58,548 nucleotides of DNA from Acanthaster planci (GCF_001949145.1 NW_019091607.1:45769-104316), one strand, 5' to 3'; numbered from the stretch's first letter, positions 12,201 to 26,555 are shown. The notes: a model not told the origin generated them from the letters alone. Numbers and translations are program-made.

Positions 12201-15200
12201 CACATTGCTACGTGCATGTTTTTCACTATAGACCTTTTTCACCCACGTGACTAAATGTTAACAATACCATCACGTGTAGACCGCCTTGGCCAAGGCTATC
12301 GCATATATTCCGACGGGCAGCTTCAACCACGTGCAAGTGTGTATGCTTGACTAGTTTAACTTGAATATGTATCACAACACCATGCAATATTACCATCACA
12401 ACACATGGGTCCAGCACGATCGTGACATCGCTGGAAAAAGGTCTATACACACTCAAAGAAATTGGGCGTAGAGGTGGCTGGCAACAAAGTTTTAAAAAGT
12501 TTGACAGTACGAAAAAATACTTGTTAAACTTGTTGGAGAGAGTTACAGTCTTTTGTATCCAATAAATGAAAACTTTCTCATGCACGCAAGCTGTTATTGT
12601 TTAGCGACTATTAGTTCTGATAACAATTAGTTCTCTGTTATTCACTGCCGGTAGAAATGTCCCAAGGAAAACCACGAGTGCTGTCGCTGGAGCCTAAACA
12701 AAATCTGAACGTAAATGATCTCATAACTCTTTTTTATCAAAGGCTTCAAAATGTGAAAGTAAGGACCGAAACATCACAAGTTATGATTTCCAGGATGGTG
12801 AGAATCACCGCCGAATAAGCCGTGCACATGGGTGGTAAACCGAAGGACTGGGTCTCAGGACGAGGGGACACTTCCATGGAGGGAGGCCTGGAGCGACGGG
12901 GCATACTATGTTGGGTGCGACAGTCGATCAGCGCTATCACGCTGCGCGCTGTCAGTCGACCCTGTCAGTCGACCCTGTCAACTTAAACTCCCCTTAATCA
13001 AAACAATCCTCTACAGCCGCAAATAGCGAAACAAAATGCGATTGGCTGACGGTGGAATTGCCAGCAAATTATACAACAAGATCGACCGATTGGCCCCAAA
13101 ATACACATTTCACGTGTTACCTCACAGTGAAGTATTTAACACCTCCAAACGTAGGTAACTATAAAACATACCGGTAAACGCTAACGCCACTAATTAATTA
13201 CACCTGTATTTTATACCATGCTTTTGTAAGGCAGTGGGCCGTTGTTTTCTGGTTGCATTGCCGATTTTTAACAAAGCTATGACGGTGTTTTCACGTTTTT
13301 TCGGAATGATCTCCCATGCTCACTTTAATTCCTCATAATTCCCACGGGGAAAGGTTATGATTATAGGTGCCACGTTCATACTGAGATTCCCTCAAGCGAA
13401 TAATTCCGTTGCTCTTTCAATTTGAAGTAATTCAAAAGTATTAAGAAAGCTCTTCTTTTAAAATTTGTACTCGAACGTCTCTACTGTAAAGTGACCCACT
13501 TAACTCGAGAAATAACGGTCTCTTTCAATCAGGCTTTGTGAACTTTGCGGCTTGTCACTTTGCATGACGATACCGGGAGCTGACGAAACAATATCGTATT
13601 TAAGACGGAAGGCGTAGACCTACTTTGCCCTTAACAGCGACTGAATAACGACCTATTCAAAAGAAAAAAGGTTATCAGTCTTGTTCATTATTGCATTTCC
13701 CGATAGCGTATAATGCCCAGACCTCATTGTGAGGATCTCAAAGCTTTGCATTTTCAACACCCATATAAGCCTAGATACACCCGCGGAATAACATTGCCCA
13801 TCATGCTGGACAACTGTTTTTCTTTAATTTTTAGTTACATTGGATTCTTATTTGAAATATAGGAATGGTCGTTATTAAGTAACAAACAAACAAATAAAAA
13901 CATAAAAACAGATCAGGTGTTCTCAGTCGGAACTTCTGTGGACCGCAGTTGGAGTAGTAACCTCGTGAAAATGTCTTTTCAATGGCGGTTGAATAATTCC
14001 CTGCCCTCATAGGTAAACTGACAATGGATATCAAAACTCAGAGCCCTGAGCCAAAGCCCAAACAACCCTCCAATCTGAGTATGGGAACCAAGGATATTTG
14101 GGTTCCGATGTGGTGACAGCCCTTCAAAAGGTGGGCAGGAAGTATCGCTCCTAGGCTGCTCGTGGTTTCTTTGACAATGGGGCCGGATTAAAATTTCATT
14201 TTTTCGGGGCAATCTTGGAGGCTACGAAGTGGGCCTAAATACAACTGTACTCCGCCAATCACTTATTTTGAAATATCAAAATCCTTCCTCCTCTGTGCTT
14301 CAATACCTCGTTACCAAAATAATCTGAATATTAGGCCTGAGCATGGCCGAAGGCGTCGCTTGGCAAAGGGGTAAGAACATTGAACCGAGCTGGCAGTAAC
14401 ACTTATCTTAAATAAAATGCCTCTTTCTTGATTTGTATAGCTCTCCGAACTTCATAAAGCAACTATTCAAAGTCTAGGAACAGTCCAAGGCATACACGCT
14501 GCCCGTAACTTCGGTAAATTATCAGGTTTTGTCAATTCTGCAGAAACATTTTCTTTCGGATTTTACCACTGTCGAAAATCGGTGCGATGGGAAAGCTCTT
14601 TTTTGTTTGTTGAAAGGTCATTGAACACCTATTACAGTCGGAGCTAGACACGACAAACAAAATTCTTCACTTAAAAAAAGACTGGCCGATACGGTTCTGA
14701 CCATACGAGGCTCACCGTACTACTCCGAGACATAACCTTCTATCTTTCAATGCGAGGCCGGCTCTCCGGACCCCCGGTGCGCTGTTGTGAAGTAGTGTTG
14801 TAAGAACAGACTTTCGCGTGCGACAGTGCTACACTTTGCTGTTGCCAGTTTCCCGCGTTCTTTTTCTTAAAACTTGTTGGACTGAAAGCAATTTTTGCCT
14901 CCGGCAAGATCATCATCAAAACCCGCTTGGACGCGTTGAAGCGAGAAAATTTTCTTCTTCCCAACAACAAACTATGGCTCATTCATGCGCAATTATAAAA
15001 ACATACAGGTATTTTCATCTGGACAATCAAGAGCTCTACATCACAATATGCACTTGTTTGGGGTAGCCAATTCAGAATTTTTCTAGTCGGAGTATACGCC
15101 AAATGTTTTATGTGACGCACCATTTGGAGAAGAAATATCTCGAAATCTGTTTATTGATTGATTGACACTGTCAGTATAGACCATACTGTTTCAGCTGACC

Positions 15201-18200
15201 AGTATGACCATGTTTGTCTTTAGCCGGTAACAGTTCGCTGGCACAGCCTGGACAACTGACACATGCCAATCAATTACTAATCATGTTTGTCGCCTACGCC
15301 ATCGAGTTTCCCCATGCCAAAGGCCCCATAATACATGGTTGCTGTCTGGTCGAAATCGGCAAGCTCAAAAGTTTCTCTTCCATGTTAAAATCGCCGGATA
15401 TGGGCACGTATCACAGACACTTGGTTTATTTTTATGCAAATGGACTAAAAGAGCGTAGCGACCAAGAAAAAATGTGCAACATAAAAAGGTCTGGTATCTT
15501 ACCATTCAATCAAGAAGTAGAGCACAAGATAGCCTGGGACCTCGACCAGTCCAATGAGGAAGAAGTTGAGGTACTTATCCCCAGCGAGGTTGGAGCTGTT
15601 GAGCGACATGCCGTAGTACACCATGCTACTGACCAACCTGTAGATGTGAATTGAGATGTCTTGGGTTTTCAGCACAAAAACATGGACCTCAACGCAAAAT
15701 TATTGTGAGATCACAGCAAATGCTTGCTAACGTGTCAACTTGGGGGAATGTTGACTACCGCCAAATTGTGGTCGAATTTGGTCGAATTTGAGTTGGCATT
15801 AGTTACGAATTGTTACAGTTTGGTATCAGAGCAATACTTCGTTGGTACACTGTAAAATGGTTGGTCAATTTTCGGTTGATATTTTTCCCATTGTTGGTAA
15901 AAATATCAACTTCAACCTTTGGGTAAATTCTCCCCAATATTTGGTCAATATTTGACCAACAGTGATGGAATTTAACCAATAGTGTGGTAGTTTTAACCAA
16001 GGTTGGGTAAGTAACAAATGCCCAACACTATTTTGACCATTTTGTTTACAGTGTGTGCCTACTTTAATGACCAATCAAAACATCTGAAGTTTTCAAATTA
16101 TGTGAAGCATTTTCCATCAAGCAGCACGCTTAAGTTGTAACGTTCATAATGTTCGTGGATACATGCACCAGAAGATGAGGTTATCGCTCAAATTTGCGAC
16201 ACCGCCAAATGAGGCCTAAGCCTACGTTTTATTCAGTTTATTGTTTGTGTAACTAGATTTTTAACACCATATGTATCGTTTCTGGTGTTCAAACTGGCAA
16301 TCTGAATTTCTGCTTCACCTACCAACTGAAACACATGATGAAGGCATTACGAAACAATAGCGGTGTCTTCCTCCACTCAGTCAATCGGAATTTATCGGCC
16401 GACTTCCACGCGCGCATTTCGGTGTCAATCTTGACTTCGGTTCCTACTCCTTTGTCGTTGGGTTCCGTATCGTCGTCATCGGTGTTCTCGTTGACATCCG
16501 ACGGGGCATGCTTAACTCTTGGCTCTCCAGCTTCTAGCAAGACGACGTCATTGTCCTTCAAGAATCGCTCGGGCGCTTTGATGTTGTTCAGCCTCGCGAT
16601 GCGATGAAGGACTTTCTCGGCGGCATCTGTGCGACCCTTAGACACTAACCAGCGGACGGATTCTGACACAATCCTGCATGCAACGTTAGACATATTCAGA
16701 TGAATTGACGCGTTAAACATTAATCCAATTTTCTCATGTTCATCGCATTTTAGCCTGTAAGCGTTAAATTTTCAGGCCGATTTTGTCCACGCTACAGGCC
16801 CGTTTCCTGACCAGAGACGGAAAGGGGGGGGGGTTTGTCAAACCCTAAAGTGGAACGTTTGGCACTGTGAACACCTATTTTTATACAAAGGCCTATCATA
16901 ATGAGCTTTGGAGCACAACATCGAACAAGTTCCATGAATGCTGCGAACCGAAGGATGCGGGTAAGACTTGAGTAGGCCCCCTACTTCAATTTTCAATATT
17001 CACGGCGGATTGTAAATTGGCCTGGTAATGAATTTTCTCTTCACCATGCAGCACGTTCAATCAAGCGAATGATATGAACATTATTATTAAAACAATCTCT
17101 GAAAATCTCACAAAAAATTCAGAAGTTCTAAAAAGGTGATACATTCTAGTAAATCATTATTACCTTCACTCACCTGACTAAAAATGGTAAAAAAAAATTG
17201 GGGGGGGGGCGCATTTCATTTTGCACTTCGGAAAAAAAATCGGACCAAATTAACATGTCATTGGAACTTGGTAGCCTAAGCGGGTATACATGAAATCGAC
17301 ATTTATGAATTAAAGTATTTAGAGTTTAATTAAATTTCACCTTTTGTAAAATTGGAGATAAAATATTGCTCCACACACAAACGTTAGAAGCGAAAATTCG
17401 AAGTGCCCATAGGGTCCACGCCCGCGCCCAGAACGCTGCACCGCGCCGCTGGTACGCGTTGCTGGCTGGCCGCGGCGGCGGCCCGGGTTAGGCTGCGCTG
17501 AGGCATAAAGCGGCGTTTAGTGACTGATTTCATTCTTTAAATGTTGCCGTATAAACCGCCGGCAGTTCATTATAAACCGCGGAGATATTTTCTGCGTTGG
17601 AATCAATATATAAACCGCGCCTTACATTCCGAAAATTATGGAATATACGAATTATATTTTTATTTAAAAAAAGCACACACACACACACACCAACGAGCGG
17701 AACTCGGAAGCGAGGAGGGGGGGGGTCGTTGGAACCCCCCGTAACCCCCCCCCGTCTTCGGGCCTGCGCTATGCCTTTGCCCACCTTATTGTCTGTTTCA
17801 GAAACCGATAAACTATTTTGTCCCGACACATTTTTTTCACTTTATAGAGCACATCAAATTGCATGTAAATTTAATACTAAGGTGGAGTTCTCTATACCAA
17901 ATACGAAATTCAGTACCATTTCGACAAATAAATATTTCTCAATCAAATCTCAACAAACGTTTATTATTTGTACCACCTTGCAAAGTGCCTACTGGAAGCT
18001 TGCAACTAAACAAGTGTTATACAATTTGCGGACTAATTCAGAAGACGTCACGATAGCGACGGCACACTCGTGTGCGCATTCTTATCCGTATACTGTCTAG
18101 ATAGAAGAGTTAATACGCCACGGTGGCTTCTAATTACCCTGCTAATCAAATGGGATTGTATGAAGGGTTTATGGTAGATAGGATAACTCAGGCTCACAAT

Positions 18201-21200
18201 AGGCTCATACTATGGGAGTTTATAGTAAAACGCTTAATTACCATAGTGACAGAGGCGCGACGACCAAGAAAGTCGCAGACACAGCTATTTCCATGTGTCG
18301 CCAGTCTCTCAGCAGGTAAGCGTAGGGGGTGATCAGGACCACACCCACACCCCAAGCCACGCCTGTTAGGCAGCCGGCTAGGGTCCTCTTCTCTGGAGTA
18401 AACAACTCCATGACGTAAACAAACCCAGTCAAATTGAGACCCTGAAGGGTAAACATAACTGACGTGAATGAGGCTTGAGATCGATAACTGTAAAAGTTTC
18501 CATTTCTCCCCATAATGTAAACGTGACGTCATGTAGAATCAGTAAACGCCGTGCAAATGGAGTACGCGCGCGCATGATTCACACACTGGTTCAGCATGAA
18601 ATATGCAAATTAGATGGGCGCATGCGCGATTCGTACCGTGATCTGTTGAGTGGTTGGAGCACTCGTCTTAATTCCAGTCCCATAAACCTCTGTCAAATAC
18701 GCTCACACCAAAGTGTATGTGTGCTATGAGAATGGTCGTTGCTGAACGACATGGTATTTCTTTGGAAATGTTTAGAGCAATATGCAGCTAACATCGTACA
18801 TAATGACTTTTATCTTCCTCTTCTCTTTTTTTGTCGGAGGATCGTCTCTCACCTTTCCTCCTTTTTGGGGGAAACCAAGTGGCATATCTTTAAGGGTAAA
18901 GAAAATCTGACACAATCTATACGTCTACCTGCTCCATCGCCCCGACGAAGAACCAGAGAGCAACGAACACGGTGTAGCTCGGCGCGAAGGCTATGCAAAT
19001 GCCGAAGACGCCCTCCAGGAACATGGCACCGACCAGCACCGTCTTCCTCCCCAGTATGTCGGACAAGGCCCCGCACACGAGCGACCCGACCAGAACACCG
19101 CCGAAGAAGATGGACTGAGCTGTGCTACCAAGGACGGCTCTATCACACACCAGGTCGAACTGAGAACAGGCGAGCATGTTATACAGTTTAATAATTTTAG
19201 AGGGCGTTCCATTGTGACCAAATTTTCGGGGCCAAAGGTTGGGTGAGGTGATACATTCTGTGGCTTTCTTCACGTCTTTAAGAAGGAAAGCAAATGAAAT
19301 TGTCTCCCGTCTCTCGTTACATTGCAAAACAAAATCGTCCCTTTTTGAGGAAGGGGTATGACCCTTGCAGGGCCCTCCTTGTGTACATCAATAGAAACCA
19401 GTAAAAACGATAATTATCAGATTAATCATTAACTGATCGTATTGTATTGCACGTATTGGTTTGACGTCATGATCGAACAAAATTTTAATCAGGGTCCAAC
19501 CTATAGAATAAGTTGTTCATTGTTGGTAAAATCAGGTAATTTATTTAGGCATTATCATGATAATTTATTAAAATGACAGCAGTTGATACTTTGGTAAAAG
19601 GACATCTAATTTAAAGTGCGATAACTCTGGTTTCTAATGTACTCCAGTGAGGCTGAAACACATAACATAATGTAATACACAAGCTTTTACCGAGTTGCAG
19701 GGGGTCAATTGCCCAGTTTGAATCTGATAGGTCTGAAGCATTTACGGTAAGTAAATCGGTGACTGATCATGGAAACTGAAGCGCAAATACGTACCCATAA
19801 AGAACAAGTCCCTGACTGAAACTCTATCAGCCTTCAAAGTTAACGCGACTGGTGGCATACTATCCACAACGATGACCTTAGGATTTCACTGTATGCCACA
19901 AAAACTAAACTGTGTCCGGGCACATTTTTTCCCGCCAAAATCTTGTCAAAGTAGATATTTTACACAATACCGCTACAAAATTTATCCATATAGGACGAGA
20001 CTAGTGGATTTCCATGGGTGACTAAGTTGAAACAGTTTGGTCCAAGCAAACGAAAAAAAAAAGACCCCTTCAGGTGCGACTATCTGACATTAACACTGAA
20101 TCTTCTATCAAACTGTTTTGTCCTGCTGTGTTAATTTAAAGAGAGAAGCATAGAGCTGTTTGAATCACTTCTCTTGACTGATAGTGCAGTGATGAAGATT
20201 CATGACCGCTGAAGTACTGGATTGTGTTTTTTCAAGGTCCATAATGTTGAATGTATACATTGGTGGTCACACAAAAGTTTACTTTTAGGTAACACCATGC
20301 TGAAATAAGTAATTATGATATTTGACAATTCCTCTCACCCAATTTTTGTTAGACTTCAAAATGATCCTTGAACAATAGCATTTCCATTACTTCAGGGATA
20401 TTAAGTTACCTACTTCAGCATGGCTTTGGAATGGCGGGTCACATTATGTGTTCATGTAGAATTCTGTGGAAATAGAGGAGCTCGATCCTTCAGCGAATGA
20501 AAGCTTTATTCTACACACGAGGTTAATGTTCGAAACCCTGTCCGATTTCACTTTTTGAAGTACCAGTGCGTCTGCGAGGCCGGGGGAATTCCAAAGAAGG
20601 GATCAAGTTGGTCTGTTGTCACTTAGCCGAACAATTAGACACCAATTGCTGGGCACAATCCACGGAGATTGGAGGCACTTCCCAGGGGGTGGTACATTCT
20701 GTAATGGCCTGGCCATTTGTTACCCTAAGACTACTATTATGGGGCGCTTACAATTTTGTTTCGCCGTGAAAACACTATTATTGCGCCCCATGGAGCGAAA
20801 ATGAAAGGGACTTTTGCCTTCAGTTGGAAAGTACATGAAACGTCTCATATTAGCACAACCTCAACAATGGTCTGTGCTGCCCAAACGACTAAGTATACGG
20901 CTAATGTACAGTCTGCAACGTTCCTATACTGATCCATTTTGTACAAGAAAAAAGTTTCATTAAACCTACTGGTTTTATTGTAAGATGAACCAATTAAACG
21001 CAGGTTGCAGTACTGCTACCATTCACCTATGACGTCAAGGTATTGAAACTTATGGTGACCAACAAAGTCTGGTTTGCCCTTTACTTTAATGTTTACATCC
21101 GAGCATTGCTGTGATTTTTTCTTTCACGTCGGTTTCGTCGAAACTGACCACTAAAGTCAGGCAACATCACAGCCTCTCCAATACAAAAAGATCCCCTCTG

Positions 21201-22410
21201 TGACCTAAGACTTTGCCTCGCGACTGGTTTGTCAACTTCTAATGCCTCGGGGAGCTCTGATCGACCATCCACCCTCAAACCGTGTTGCATTCATATAGGA
21301 GTGTGTGAAAAGTGGTTCTTTATCTAGTGTGTTATCTCTGTAGCATATGAAAATGTATACACAGTTACCACAATGTCTTCATTTTGTGGTCGCCACATGC
21401 CGTTTTTAATTGGCGAACCGTATGACTTGTCCTCTGAAGGGGGAGTTCAAGGAGGATTTTTAGGAGTTAGGAGTAGCCATGGTTGTCATGTCGAAGTATG
21501 GGTAACTCAGAGGAGGTCAGCGTGGTGAATTGACATGTATCATGCAGTATAGCTATAAATAGTGAGGCTACGTCACTGTGACTTGGAAAAATGTTATAAA
21601 CAAATTCTTAGTTAGTTGTAGCGGGTTTTGCCTAAACTGCAAATTTTTTACATTAACGTCAAAGAGGGATATTTTACAATTATTATTATTATTAGCATTT
21701 TGTGTTTGAATACTTAAGTGAGATTTTTACTTTTTGACTTTAAGACTATTGACACAGTTGCCTTCTTCTTTTAGGCAAAACCTACTGCGACGTGAGGAGA
21801 AAAGGTCACCAAATATCATCTAAAATTAGCAAACAAATGAAACTGTTCTGTTGAAGGACTTCCGTCTTTTGACCTGTGTATAAAGATCATTAATTTTGAG
21901 GGAAGCATAAAGAGAGTGCAATTAATACATCATGCCAAAGGACATAATGGATATAAAGAAACACCAGTATGTAAAGTCTCAAAAAGCCGAATGAGGTTGG
22001 AAATTAATTTTGATTAGGAAAACTACTGTCGTTATACTCACGTCAGAAACTGCTGTCTTTTCACCATACTCGAAGTAGTACTCCCACTCAGTGCAAGCAG
22101 TGCTGTCTCCAGTCTCTGAGCTATTTACAAAGCATTCTGCGACGTCACTAAACCCGACTGATGAGTTGATACCATCCTGAACGCGGTTCGCAGAGACGTT
22201 CGCAAAGTACGAGCCGTTGATCACATCGCCCGCATCACCGGCAGCAAGAGGAGCCGTGCACCGGTAACCGGCCGGCTTGTCAGCGATGAAGACCATGGCC
22301 ATCATCTGGCAGGCTGAGAACACACAACCGACCAGGCAGTAGAGAACGTAGACCAGCGTCTGATACCGGCCGAAGTTGCCGAGGTAGCGCAGGGCTTCGT
22401 CTAGTTGCAT
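9263..22410 (-). CDS. SLC22-family organic ion/carnitine transporter, complete, nine exons
   Basis: Exons (minus strand) 22410-22042, 19159-18929, 18441-18242, 16673-16323, 15637-15503, 11614-11529, 11125-11005, 10166-10094 and 9496-9263 join with matching phases and GT..AG borders, giving 599 residues. The start ATG 22410 gives MQLDEALRYLGNFGRYQ, the classic SLC22 N-terminus. Residues 45-122 form the large extracellular loop after TM1, with Cys residues and four N-glycosylation sequons (N65, N71, N82, N96). FDLVCDRA opens exon 2. The MFS loop motif GALSDILGRK is at 153-162. An acidic TM6-TM7 loop (NENTDDDDTEPND) is encoded in exon 4. RNMGVGVSS..ARIGG is at 498-513 and LPET at 548-551 and 556-559. 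Arg510 sits where cation transporters have Asp; anion (OAT) and carnitine (OCTN) members have Arg there. Twelve TM segments are expected at the plasma membrane. The substrate is not determined. Confidence 0.95.
9561..9820. repeat. exact tandem duplication, 2 x 130 bp
   Basis: Positions 9561-9690 and 9691-9820 are identical over all 130 bases by direct reading. The pair lies in the last intron of the SLC22 gene (between exons ending 10094 and starting 9496). Complete identity in otherwise diverged non-coding DNA means a very recent duplication or an assembly artefact. Confidence 0.95.
11834..12021. mobile_element. hAT-like MITE (188 bp) in an SLC22 intron
   Basis: The termini CAGAGGCGTAACTA and, inverted, CAGAGGCGCAACTA flank a C- and G-rich core with no frame. 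The 8-bp flanks AAGTTGTG (11826-11833) and AATTTGTG (12022-12029) match at 7 of 8 positions, as expected for a hAT target duplication. It lies between exons 5 and 6. Confidence 0.85.
12227..12447. mobile_element. MITE, TATAGACCTTTTTC family, copy 2 (inverted)
   Basis: It begins TATAGACCTTTTTCACCCAC and ends GGAAAAAGGTCTATA, so the ends are inverted repeats. The interior matches copies 1 and 3 in reverse. It lies in the intron between SLC22 exons 5 and 6. Confidence 0.9.
15848..16053. mobile_element. CACTG-ended MITE (206 bp) in an SLC22 intron
   Basis: The left end CACTGTAAAATGGTTGGTCA and the inverted right end CACTGTAAACAAAATGGTCA are imperfect terminal repeats. The interior is rich in TTGGTCAA / TTGACCAA palindromic words. 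Elements with CACTG termini are known among EnSpm- and Chapaev-type groups; no transposase is present. It lies between exons 4 and 5. Confidence 0.8.
17673..17690. repeat. (CA)n microsatellite beside C/G-rich DNA
   Basis: A pure (CA) run lies near 17672-17690, next to poly-G and poly-C runs (17714-17750) and preceded by three TATAAACCGC words between 17550 and 17625. The long open frames across this stretch follow from its composition. It is in the intron between SLC22 exons 3 and 4. Confidence 0.8.
18640..18675 (+). repeat. tRNA 5'-half-like fragment (box A-like)
   Basis: TGTTGAGTGGTTGGAGCACT followed by CGTCTTAATTCC resembles the D-arm region of a tRNA, but the rest of a tRNA is missing. 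Perhaps a SINE head. It is in the intron between SLC22 exons 2 and 3. Confidence 0.25.
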
Positions 22411-25400
22411 GATTGGACTGTGATGTGAGCGATCCAACCAGTCTAACAAGTAAACTAGAAAGAACTTTCAGTTGATCGCAGAAAGAATCTCACCAACCTT
22501 GCAAAGGGGGCTGCCTATAAAATATGAAAATAAAACAATACCAACATCATCATGCCTTCTGTTGTCATTCTCAGAATCGTTGTCATTTTTCTTCAAGTGC
22601 GGAGCTTATTTTGCCAGAAACAGAGCTGAGTCCAGCCTCCCCTGCCTTGCAAAAACTTACACACGATGAATATCACGTAAAATCACAGTTGCGTACACCC
22701 TAGGGTAACAACTTTCATGTTCACAATTATTTACAGTCGAACCTAATGTCAACAAAAAAAGTTGTTCATAGAACAGTTTGGGGTTTGTTGTAACAGTAAT
22801 GGCAGTGCGACTTGGTGTCTATGTAGTTTTAAACAGGACAGGAATCAACGTTATACCTGCCACCCAAGGGCGGTTGGTAACTTGGAAGATAAAGAAAACA
22901 GGAACCTTGCTCAGGGTGTGCTGTGGACGTGGATAATCTAAATGAGATTAGCAGCCAGTAATTCAAAGATTGGTTTAACTTCTTTCCCTGAGATATTTTT
23001 ACTGGATGTTGATAAAAATCTTCCCGATGCTTGAAAAGAACTTTGCTGATCTGAAGTTTCTTCAGGGCTATACGGTATACCGATGGAAGCCGATTTTTCA
23101 GTTTTTGCATGAAGGATCGAAGTTTCCCTTCATCTTGCGATTGTAATGCTATGTTAATGGTCAGTGTTTTGTGGAAAAAGTTGTATTCTTAGACAATAAA
23201 GATCCAACATAGAACCGTGGGAGTAACTTACCCATTCTAGCCCTATGTTAGTGGTTCCCCCAATGTGCAAGCAGGGACCGTTAAATAGTTTCGCATCACA
23301 GCCGGATTAGTAAATGCAGCTCAGTTACATCGCCATTTAGCGTGGCTATCATGTATCCAAAGTATGATAAGCAATATGCATTTCACATCAACCAGTCCAC
23401 AGATACCGAGGTTGCCTAAGGTGTAGCTGCAATGATTTTTTCTTAGACACAAGTCTCCTTCAATTTTGTATTCTTCTTTAATGTCTAAAAACGCTTTTAC
23501 ATCCCTATTTCGTTAAATGTATTAAAAAGTTCACCTTTTAAAGCATTTAAAATTATTCATGACTTCTTGGACAACTGAGAGCGCTGTTGCCGTGAAGTCA
23601 TCTAGAGAAGACATGGTTTATAGCATAGGTGTTTCTGTTTAAATTGTGAAACCAGAATTAACCTACTGAAATATTTCTGAGAGAGGGACTGATGCTTGTT
23701 TACTGCTGTGCACATAAACAACAGAGGATCAGTAACGAAGAAAAAAATGAGTACAGCAAAATCTACAAAAATGGAGTACTTTTTCGTGTACACACCAATG
23801 TAACATTTGAGGCTTTCTTCCTGAGATGACGTCACAGTTTCTCTCATGAATATGGAAATAAAGAATGGCATAAAAGCCAAATCGCAGTAAAATGCCCCTT
23901 GAAATAGTGAAATGAGAGTTGAAAATAAGGTAAGCTGAGACACAAAGGAGCATTTTGAGGGTCTGTATTAAAACAAACCAATTGCAACTGCTGAAACTGG
24001 TGATCGAACCATCCAATTTTTCCGACCTGCGTACGGACGGTATCCGGTATCATTGCTCATGGATGCTATTCTCAAATGCCATGAACCCGAGGTCTATCTA
24101 GCCGAAGTATACAAGTTGCACGACTTTCAACTTTGATGCAAATTAAGGAATTGCTACACTGGGAAACCTCCGAGAGAAGGAGATTTAGGTAGGAACTGTC
24201 AGAGCCAAATTGGCAAATCGTCACCGAGTCGCTGCGTACGAGAGAAAAACAGCACTGGGTGCACAAGCGTACGGGTTTGTGAACACGAATACGAACACGC
24301 ATCGTGTACACAACCCCTTCGCCTGAGCAAACCATAACCCCGCCACTTGTCAACGTCTCGAGTGCAACCTTGCGGGGTTGGTTGCTACTTAACGAGTGTA
24401 AGTGTTATTCACCCAGTGTTTGCTCATCAACCATACTAACACCAGTCTTCTTCCTTTATATGTTTAACAAGACTCTTCACTTTATTCATATTGATCATGC
24501 TCCCATATGTAACTAAGACTTAATCTCATCCAGAGTTAGACGTTCTGAGCGTATAGGGCAATAGGCCGATCATATATCTGAGACATTTGCAGTAAAGCAT
24601 GGTATCGGATGAAAACTTATTAGTTTTTATGTGCATTTCATAAATACCCAAGAAAGGTGACCCATTCCAATTGGTCAAGAGACCGTCACGTGTGAAGTCT
24701 AAAACACTAGCCACAAGTGGTAAAGACCAGTAAGAAAAGAGGCCTCCTGGTCGACCCCCATCTTGCATTCCTTTTATATTCGGCTTCCAAACTCCAAGGA
24801 CAGATTTATTCCTTTAATCAATGTGGCTAGTGGTTCGGGAAACTACTTGTCAGTTTAGGTTATATTAGATATCCCAAAACATGCCAATCATATTTTCACA
24901 TAATGCTGCATTGATGATTCAGTTTGAGTCTGTTTTTATCTACTAAAAGTTTCAAAGTTTATCCGAAAGAGAAGATTTTGTGAATCCCTGTCACGAACAA
25001 CAGTTTTGTTCAGACAACAAACCATAGGCTAGTTTTTGCCAATCAGAATTATTGTCGGAGGCTGGTTCTTTCCGCATCAACCAATTATATTTATCTTTTT
25101 CTGTATAGTGACCGAAGCTTTTAAAAAGATATTTGAGGGTGAGTTTTCTTCCTCTAAACTTCATTTTTATTTACAAAATACTCTTATACAATAACCATCT
25201 ATCTATAACTTGATACGCAGGGGGTCCTAAAAGTTATTATTTTGACCGATTCACTAATTCTTCACAGGTTTCATGTATAAAATCTGCGGCTTGTTTTTTC
25301 ACCTAATCCCATGACGACATTGAGAATACCAGCGAGGTCATTCTTTGAGGAAACAGTCCACTCAAGGTTGGAAACTGTCCAACCTCTACCTCAACTCAAT

Positions 25401-26555
25401 GAAAAGATCGAGACTTTTATTCCATCAATCATCAGGGCATCTATCCATCCGAACCTTTGTATTTTTGTATACATTGACCGTAGTCGATATAACCATGACA
25501 TTACCCTATTGCCATTCAAGGTTCTGAGAAAGCTTCGTGTTATAAGGGGATGCATAAAACTGACCGCAGTTTTATTATGGAAATATGAAATACTATTGTG
25601 TTATGCCAAAAAAAGAGATTTTTCATCAACAGCAACGCCCCCAACACGCTACATTTCACTCTCGAATGTGTTTCGTGATAAGTGAGGGGAACATTTAAAG
25701 TTACTTGTTCGAATCTGGATTTTTCCAGTTGTATAAAATGAAAGTTAAGGCTGGGAGTGTTAAGTATAAAAAGTCTGATCTTTTCAAACCCATTATTCTA
25801 ACTATTTTGACGGTTATTTTTTTCAAGCTGTGTCCAGATGATTGCTCTCTGATGTGGACTGTAAGTTTGTACATTTGCCAAATGTTTGTCAGATAGATCA
25901 GTTTGTAAGGGGGATATACAATTGCCTAAATGCCCACGTCTCTCTCCAGGACCATTTTGAAAGTTTGACCGTGTGAAATGCTGTCATCTTTAAAACCAGC
26001 ACGGTTCGTTTACGAACCAGTCGGCATTTACAAGCCCTTTGGGCCTGATATTTAAGAAAGCAATTTCAGTTTTCCATATTACGATACTTTTAAACTTGGG
26101 GCACTGTAGCTAAAAACATTTGATGTTTTGATGTCCAATCACCCGAGTCTATTTGACAACAATATTCACTTTGCTAGACGGTCAACAAACTTTTCAAATT
26201 TACTTTTACATTAGTCCCCTTTAAGCACAATCAATAAAAAGAGAAAGTCAAGGGTGGACCCAGGATTTTCGGTGGGCTTTTAATATAATGCTGGCATGGG
26301 AAATTTTTGTTGGTTGGGGGTATATTTGTCGCAGTTGGTGAAGCCATTACAACGGAACACGCAAAGTAAGACCCCTGACAAAATGGCTGTGACCATCGGG
26401 TTTCATCCTCCAAACCGTCCACTGGATCTCCGCCGGATACCATAAAAATTAAACTGAAACAAGCCGATTCTAGTGTTTTGCTCAAAGTAGGCCTATGCTT
26501 TCATTGTATCAGCCATGAATCATCGTCGTTGATTTAGAAAGTTACGGTTGTACGG

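Noticed and set aside
13831-14212. Minus-strand open frames near 14 kb
   Set aside because: No recognisable domain, no coherent splice sites; inside an SLC22 intron and not supported as coding.
15214-15654. 146-codon plus-strand open frame
   Set aside because: Its 3' part is the antisense of SLC22 exon 5 (15637-15503); the real product is on the minus strand.
17530-18100. Long open frames on both strands near 17.6 kb
   Set aside because: They run through a CA microsatellite and poly-G/poly-C tracts, giving low-complexity peptides; no splice or homology support.
22411-22449. In-frame extension upstream of the SLC22 start (13 codons)
   Set aside because: It would need a TTG start; ATG 22410 gives the N-terminus typical of the family.
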